A stretch of DNA of 64,000 nucleotides from Crocinitomicaceae bacterium (GTDB lineage Bacteria; Bacteroidota; Bacteroidia; Flavobacteriales_D; Crocinitomicaceae), in assembly GCA_017983465.1 (NCBI GenBank), contig JAGOBK010000001.1, positions 1 through 64,000 on the forward strand, in the 5' to 3' direction. The position numbers were made by a program, and so were the translations under genes. A model generated the notes under the pieces. It had not been told where the DNA came from. It worked only from the letters and a program-made list of their open reading frames with translations, and did no database searches. The stretch's first letter is position 1. Each line of letters opens with the position of its first letter. This document shows positions 61,205-64,000 of the stretch, in pieces.

Positions 61205-64000
61205 TTGAAGATTAGTTCGTCAATAAATAACCAAGTTGGATTTCCTGTTCCTAAATGCCAATCTGGACAATTCCCCGGATTCACAATCGTGTAACGGATG
61301 CTTTTAATTGTTCGTGCTTTGTCCGTTTCAAGTATCTGTGTGAATTTCTGATTGTATGGATTTTTATCCGTTTTTGTGGCAGATGGAATGGAGATAATTT
61401 GCGGATTTTGGAAAGTGATTCCATCATAAGAAACCTCATATCGTATTTCTTTTGGAAGAAAAATCCATGCTTTCTGGTCGCGGATACAAGAAACTCCAAA
61501 TTCATGAATCGCAACGGGTTCTTTAAATGTCACCGTCGCCACAATGTCCTTTCCATAATAACCCTGATAATCACCAGTTCTGAACTCACTTCCTCCAAAA
61601 AGTCCGTCAATCAATGCGTTTTCGCCCGATGCAGCGTATTGATTTGAATACTTCGTGTCGAGTGTTAAATTGACATTTGGATTTTTACGAATGAATTGAC
61701 TGGAAACAATGGCGCTTTCAGCTTTGATTCCAGCTGTATTCTTTCGGATTAATTGCAAATCTACTGTTGTAGTTTGTTGGATCTTAATTGGTTGAGCATA
61801 AACATTCCATGGCCCATTATCCAAACGGTATTTTAACTCATAGCTATCTGTTGGACTCAAAATGACATGTCCCATTTCCAAATAAAGTTGGTTGTCAAAA
61901 ATGCGTTGTTCTGTTTTAATAAATGGAGCAGGTACCACATCTGCAGGTATTTCCACGGTATTCATTTGTGGATAGTTCGATTTCGCTGGCTTTTTATCAG
62001 TCATGTCAAATTCCAATTTCCCACCAAGCATCAATGTTTTGTGGTCAATTTGAAAATCTGGAATCAATTTACCATTCCATTTCACAGAGGCTACATAACA
62101 ATTAGCAGCTCCTTGATTGTTGCAAATAATCTCGATTTTTGCATTGGTTTGATTATCAACTTTAATAGTTGCCTTGCTAAACAATGAACGTCCAATTTGA
62201 TACATGGTATTTCCAGGAGCAATCGGATAAAGTCCTAATGAACTAAGTACATACCAAGCGCTCATCTGTCCACAGTCCTCGTTTCCGGAAAGCCCATCGG
62301 GCTTTGCGTGATACATTTCCTTTAAAATACGATCGACATAAAACTGTGTTTTGTACGGAGCATTGGTGAAGTTGTACAAATAGGCCATGTGATGCGAAGG
62401 TTCATTTCCATGCGCGTATTGACCGATTAATCCGGTGATGTCCGCTTGTTCGCGTCCCGATAATTTCATTTCCGTCGTAAACAAACGATCCAACCAAGCT
62501 TCCAAGGAATCTCTTCCACCCAATAAATTTGTTAACACTTCAATTTCATGCGGAGCATACAAGGAATATTGCCAGCTATTCGCTTCGGTGTAGTTGAAAT
62601 TAACTTCTGACGGATCAAATGGACCATACCATTGAGCTCCACGACGTGGACGCATAAATTTTGTGTTTGGATCGAATAAATTCACAAAGGAAAAGCTTCG
62701 TTTGCGGTAAGTTTTCGCCATTTCGTCATTTCCTATTGCTGCTGCCATTTCTGCTATGCAAAAATCGTCATAGGCATATTCTAAGGTTTTCGAAACAGAT
62801 TCTGGTTCATCGCTTGAACTTAAATAGCCTTTGTCCGCGTAACTTTGCTTTCCAAGTTCGTTGATGTTAGCAGTAAAATGCATGTCCTTTAGGGCTTTTT
62901 TAGCATCGTAAGACATTCCCGCGGCTTTTGTTTTACCATCCAATCCTTTCATGTAGGCGTCAGAAATGACACTTACACTGTGATAACCGATCATGCATTC
63001 CGTTTCGCAAGCTGCTAATTCCCAAACTGGAAGATCACCGCCTTCATCAAATTGACGTAAGAAAGTACGGATGAATTGAGTCGTTCGTTCTTGTTGAATC
63101 AAGGTAAATAAAGGATGATTTCCTCTATAGGTATCCCAAAGAGAGAAAACGGTGTAATGATTGTCTTTTACTAGTTGATGGATCTTTTGGTCGCGTCCAC
63201 GGTAACGTCCGTCCAGATCGCTCATTAAATTTGGAGCAACCATACAATGATACAAACTCGTGTAGAAGATAATGGCATCTTCGAAATTCAACGATTCAAC
63301 CTTGATTTTACTTAATTCATTGTTCCATTTTTCGATGTTACGTGAATACACTTGCATGAAATCAAAACCTGGGATTTCTAGTTGTAAATTATGCGCTGCT
63401 CCTTTTTGATCCACGTGTGACATACCAACTTTGACATATAATACTTTGGTATCCTTCGGAAATTCCAGCAATAATTTATGAGTCCCGGCAATTTTCACTG
63501 GTTTGGCAGAACTGAACGGGGTGGAGGTTTCTAAATGAAAATAAAAGTGTTGTTCATTTGCCCATGCTTCTGAAACTCTTTTTCCAGAGATACTGGTGTT
63601 ATTGATGATTTCGAATCCTGCATCAAGTACTTTGTCTCGGTAATCTAAATCCAACAAAATGTACTTTTTTCCATTGGCATTCATAAATGTATATTCATGA
63701 ATACCAGAACGTTCACTTGTGGTTAAACGAACATTGATTTGCTCATCCTCCAAATAAACTTCATAGAATCCAGCGCGTGCTTTTTCCTTGTTGTGTGAAA
63801 ACGTGGACCCAAATCCATTTTTTGCATCTTGGTATTTTGGAAGAAGTTTTGCCTTCTTTCCAGATTGAGGTACAATTAGTAAATCCGCATAATCTGGGAC
63901 ACCAGTTCCACTAAGGTGGGTGTGACTGAATCCATAAATGAGTGAGTCCGAGTAATGGTATCCACCGCAGCCATCCCAGCCGTCGTGACGTGTGTCTGGA
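61201..64000 (-). CDS. GH92 alpha-mannosidase-like glycosidase (5' end outside window)
   Basis: Partial: the frame is open to base 64000 and the coding start lies beyond the edge; a TTG at 63753 is internal. The visible part begins inside the N-terminal beta-sandwich (DGWDGCGGYHYSDS, FSHTHLSGTGVPDYADL), includes the (alpha/alpha)6 barrel with GHEPSHHMAYLYNF-like GNEPSHHMAYLYNFTN, and GLSGNEDCGQMSAWYVLSSLGLYPIAPG, the GH92 signature with catalytic Glu and Asp. After it come a chitobiase-like C-terminal domain and an F5/8-type carbohydrate-binding region (NALIDGLFGGSEFRTGDYQGY). It would trim alpha-mannose from glycans; calcium-dependent enzymes of this family act in the periplasm or outside. 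Confidence 0.92.
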   Translation of the reverse strand, partial: PDTRHDGWDGCGGYHYSDSLIYGFSHTHLSGTGVPDYADLLIVPQSGKKAKLLPKYQDAKNGFGSTFSHNKEKARAGFYEVYLEDEQINVRLTTSERSGIHEYTFMNANGKKYILLDLDYRDKVLDAGFEIINNTSISGKRVSEAWANEQHFYFHLETSTPFSSAKPVKIAGTHKLLLEFPKDTKVLYVKVGMSHVDQKGAAHNLQLEIPGFDFMQVYSRNIEKWNNELSKIKVESLNFEDAIIFYTSLYHCMVAPNLMSDLDGRYRGRDQKIHQLVKDNHYTVFSLWDTYRGNHPLFTLIQQERTTQFIRTFLRQFDEGGDLPVWELAACETECMIGYHSVSVISDAYMKGLDGKTKAAGMSYDAKKALKDMHFTANINELGKQSYADKGYLSSSDEPESVSKTLEYAYDDFCIAEMAAAIGNDEMAKTYRKRSFSFVNLFDPNTKFMRPRRGAQWYGPFDPSEVNFNYTEANSWQYSLYAPHEIEVLTNLLGGRDSLEAWLDRLFTTEMKLSGREQADITGLIGQYAHGNEPSHHMAYLYNFTNAPYKTQFYVDRILKEMYHAKPDGLSGNEDCGQMSAWYVLSSLGLYPIAPGNTMYQIGRSLFSKATIKVDNQTNAKIEIICNNQGAANCYVASVKWNGKLIPDFQIDHKTLMLGGKLEFDMTDKKPAKSNYPQMNTVEIPADVVPAPFIKTEQRIFDNQLYLEMGHVILSPTDSYELKYRLDNGPWNVYAQPIKIQQTTTVDLQLIRKNTAGIKAESAIVSSQFIRKNPNVNLTLDTKYSNQYAASGENALIDGLFGGSEFRTGDYQGYYGKDIVATVTFKEPVAIHEFGVSCIRDQKAWIFLPKEIRYEVSYDGITFQNPQIISIPSATKTDKNPYNQKFTQILETDKARTIKSIRYTIVNPGNCPDWHLGTGNPTWLFIDELIFN

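Noticed and set aside
61255..61647. 130-codon plus-strand frame inside GH92
   Set aside because: Lies opposite the conserved glycosidase; no recognisable product.
61201..63753. GH92 gene starting at TTG 63753
   Set aside because: The reading frame upstream (63754-64000) is open and encodes conserved GH92 sequence, so the start lies beyond the window.

Overview
The window looks like a chromosomal segment of a marine or freshwater Bacteroidota (Flavobacteriia) of the Crocinitomicaceae/Fluviicola type; this is inferred from gene content, not from a database search. The pointers are type IX secretion (T9SS) components (PorT, a PorP/SprF protein), the gliding proteins GldB and GldC, two proteins ending in T9SS type A sorting domains, a TonB-dependent receptor, AT-rich DNA, few Shine-Dalgarno sites, and promoters of the Bacteroidetes sigma-A type (-7 box TAnnTTTG). 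No tRNA, CRISPR array, insertion sequence, prophage or riboswitch was seen. Genes are dense, with many TAATG/ATGA couplings and several convergent genes that touch or overlap.

Layout. 1-120: 3' end of a 5S rRNA and its terminator, i.e. the end of an rRNA operon. 0.5-7.2 kb: outer-membrane protein, biotin-dependent acyl-CoA carboxylase beta subunit, dicarboxylate/amino-acid symporter, alpha/beta hydrolase, and a secreted delta-60/Cys-rich-repeat protein. 7.2-11.4 kb: small membrane protein plus heme-type TonB receptor, a lipoprotein and a 63-residue protein. 11.4-17.9 kb (minus strand): mnmA, then a coupled run aminotransferase - heptose kinase-like - ubiE - porT - FAD dehydrogenase. 18-21.4 kb: trmD, a TonB-C-like exported protein and an M14 carboxypeptidase. 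21.4-24.5 kb (minus): an ECF sigma factor, an anti-sigma protein fused to a PorP-like barrel, and a PorP/SprF protein.

24.6-31.9 kb is a maltose/maltodextrin module: a Nudix-type regulator diverging from a BadF-type sugar kinase, GH13 amylase, SLC45-type MFS transporter, beta-phosphoglucomutase and GH65 phosphorylase. Together they would cut maltodextrin outside the cytoplasm, import the product, split it with phosphate and turn both halves into glucose-6-phosphate. 32-36 kb: small unknowns, tlyA, rimO. 36-41 kb: cysteine desulfurase followed by a surface-glycan set (GT4, flippase, methyltransferase) and a GtrA protein. 41-47.5 kb: gldB-gldC-DUF2797-gtrA on minus, facing an outer-membrane protein, nadE, a WG-repeat protein and a TonB-like protein. 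47.5-51.7 kb: XRE/S24 regulator, thrS-infC-rpmI-rplT. 51.7-56.2 kb: Gfo/Idh oxidoreductase, lipoprotein, polyprenyl glycosylphosphotransferase, rpsP-rimM. 56-64 kb: GH3 lipoprotein, CotH-type T9SS cargo, small periplasmic protein, GNAT/FemAB-like enzyme, and a GH92 glycosidase cut by the window edge.

The most unusual item is the three-gene unit at 21.4-24.5 kb, where one polypeptide appears to join a cytoplasmic anti-sigma domain, an inner-membrane helix and a PorP/SprF-like outer-membrane barrel. The second is a set of four genes whose -7 box sits only 3-4 nt before the start codon, implying leaderless mRNAs.
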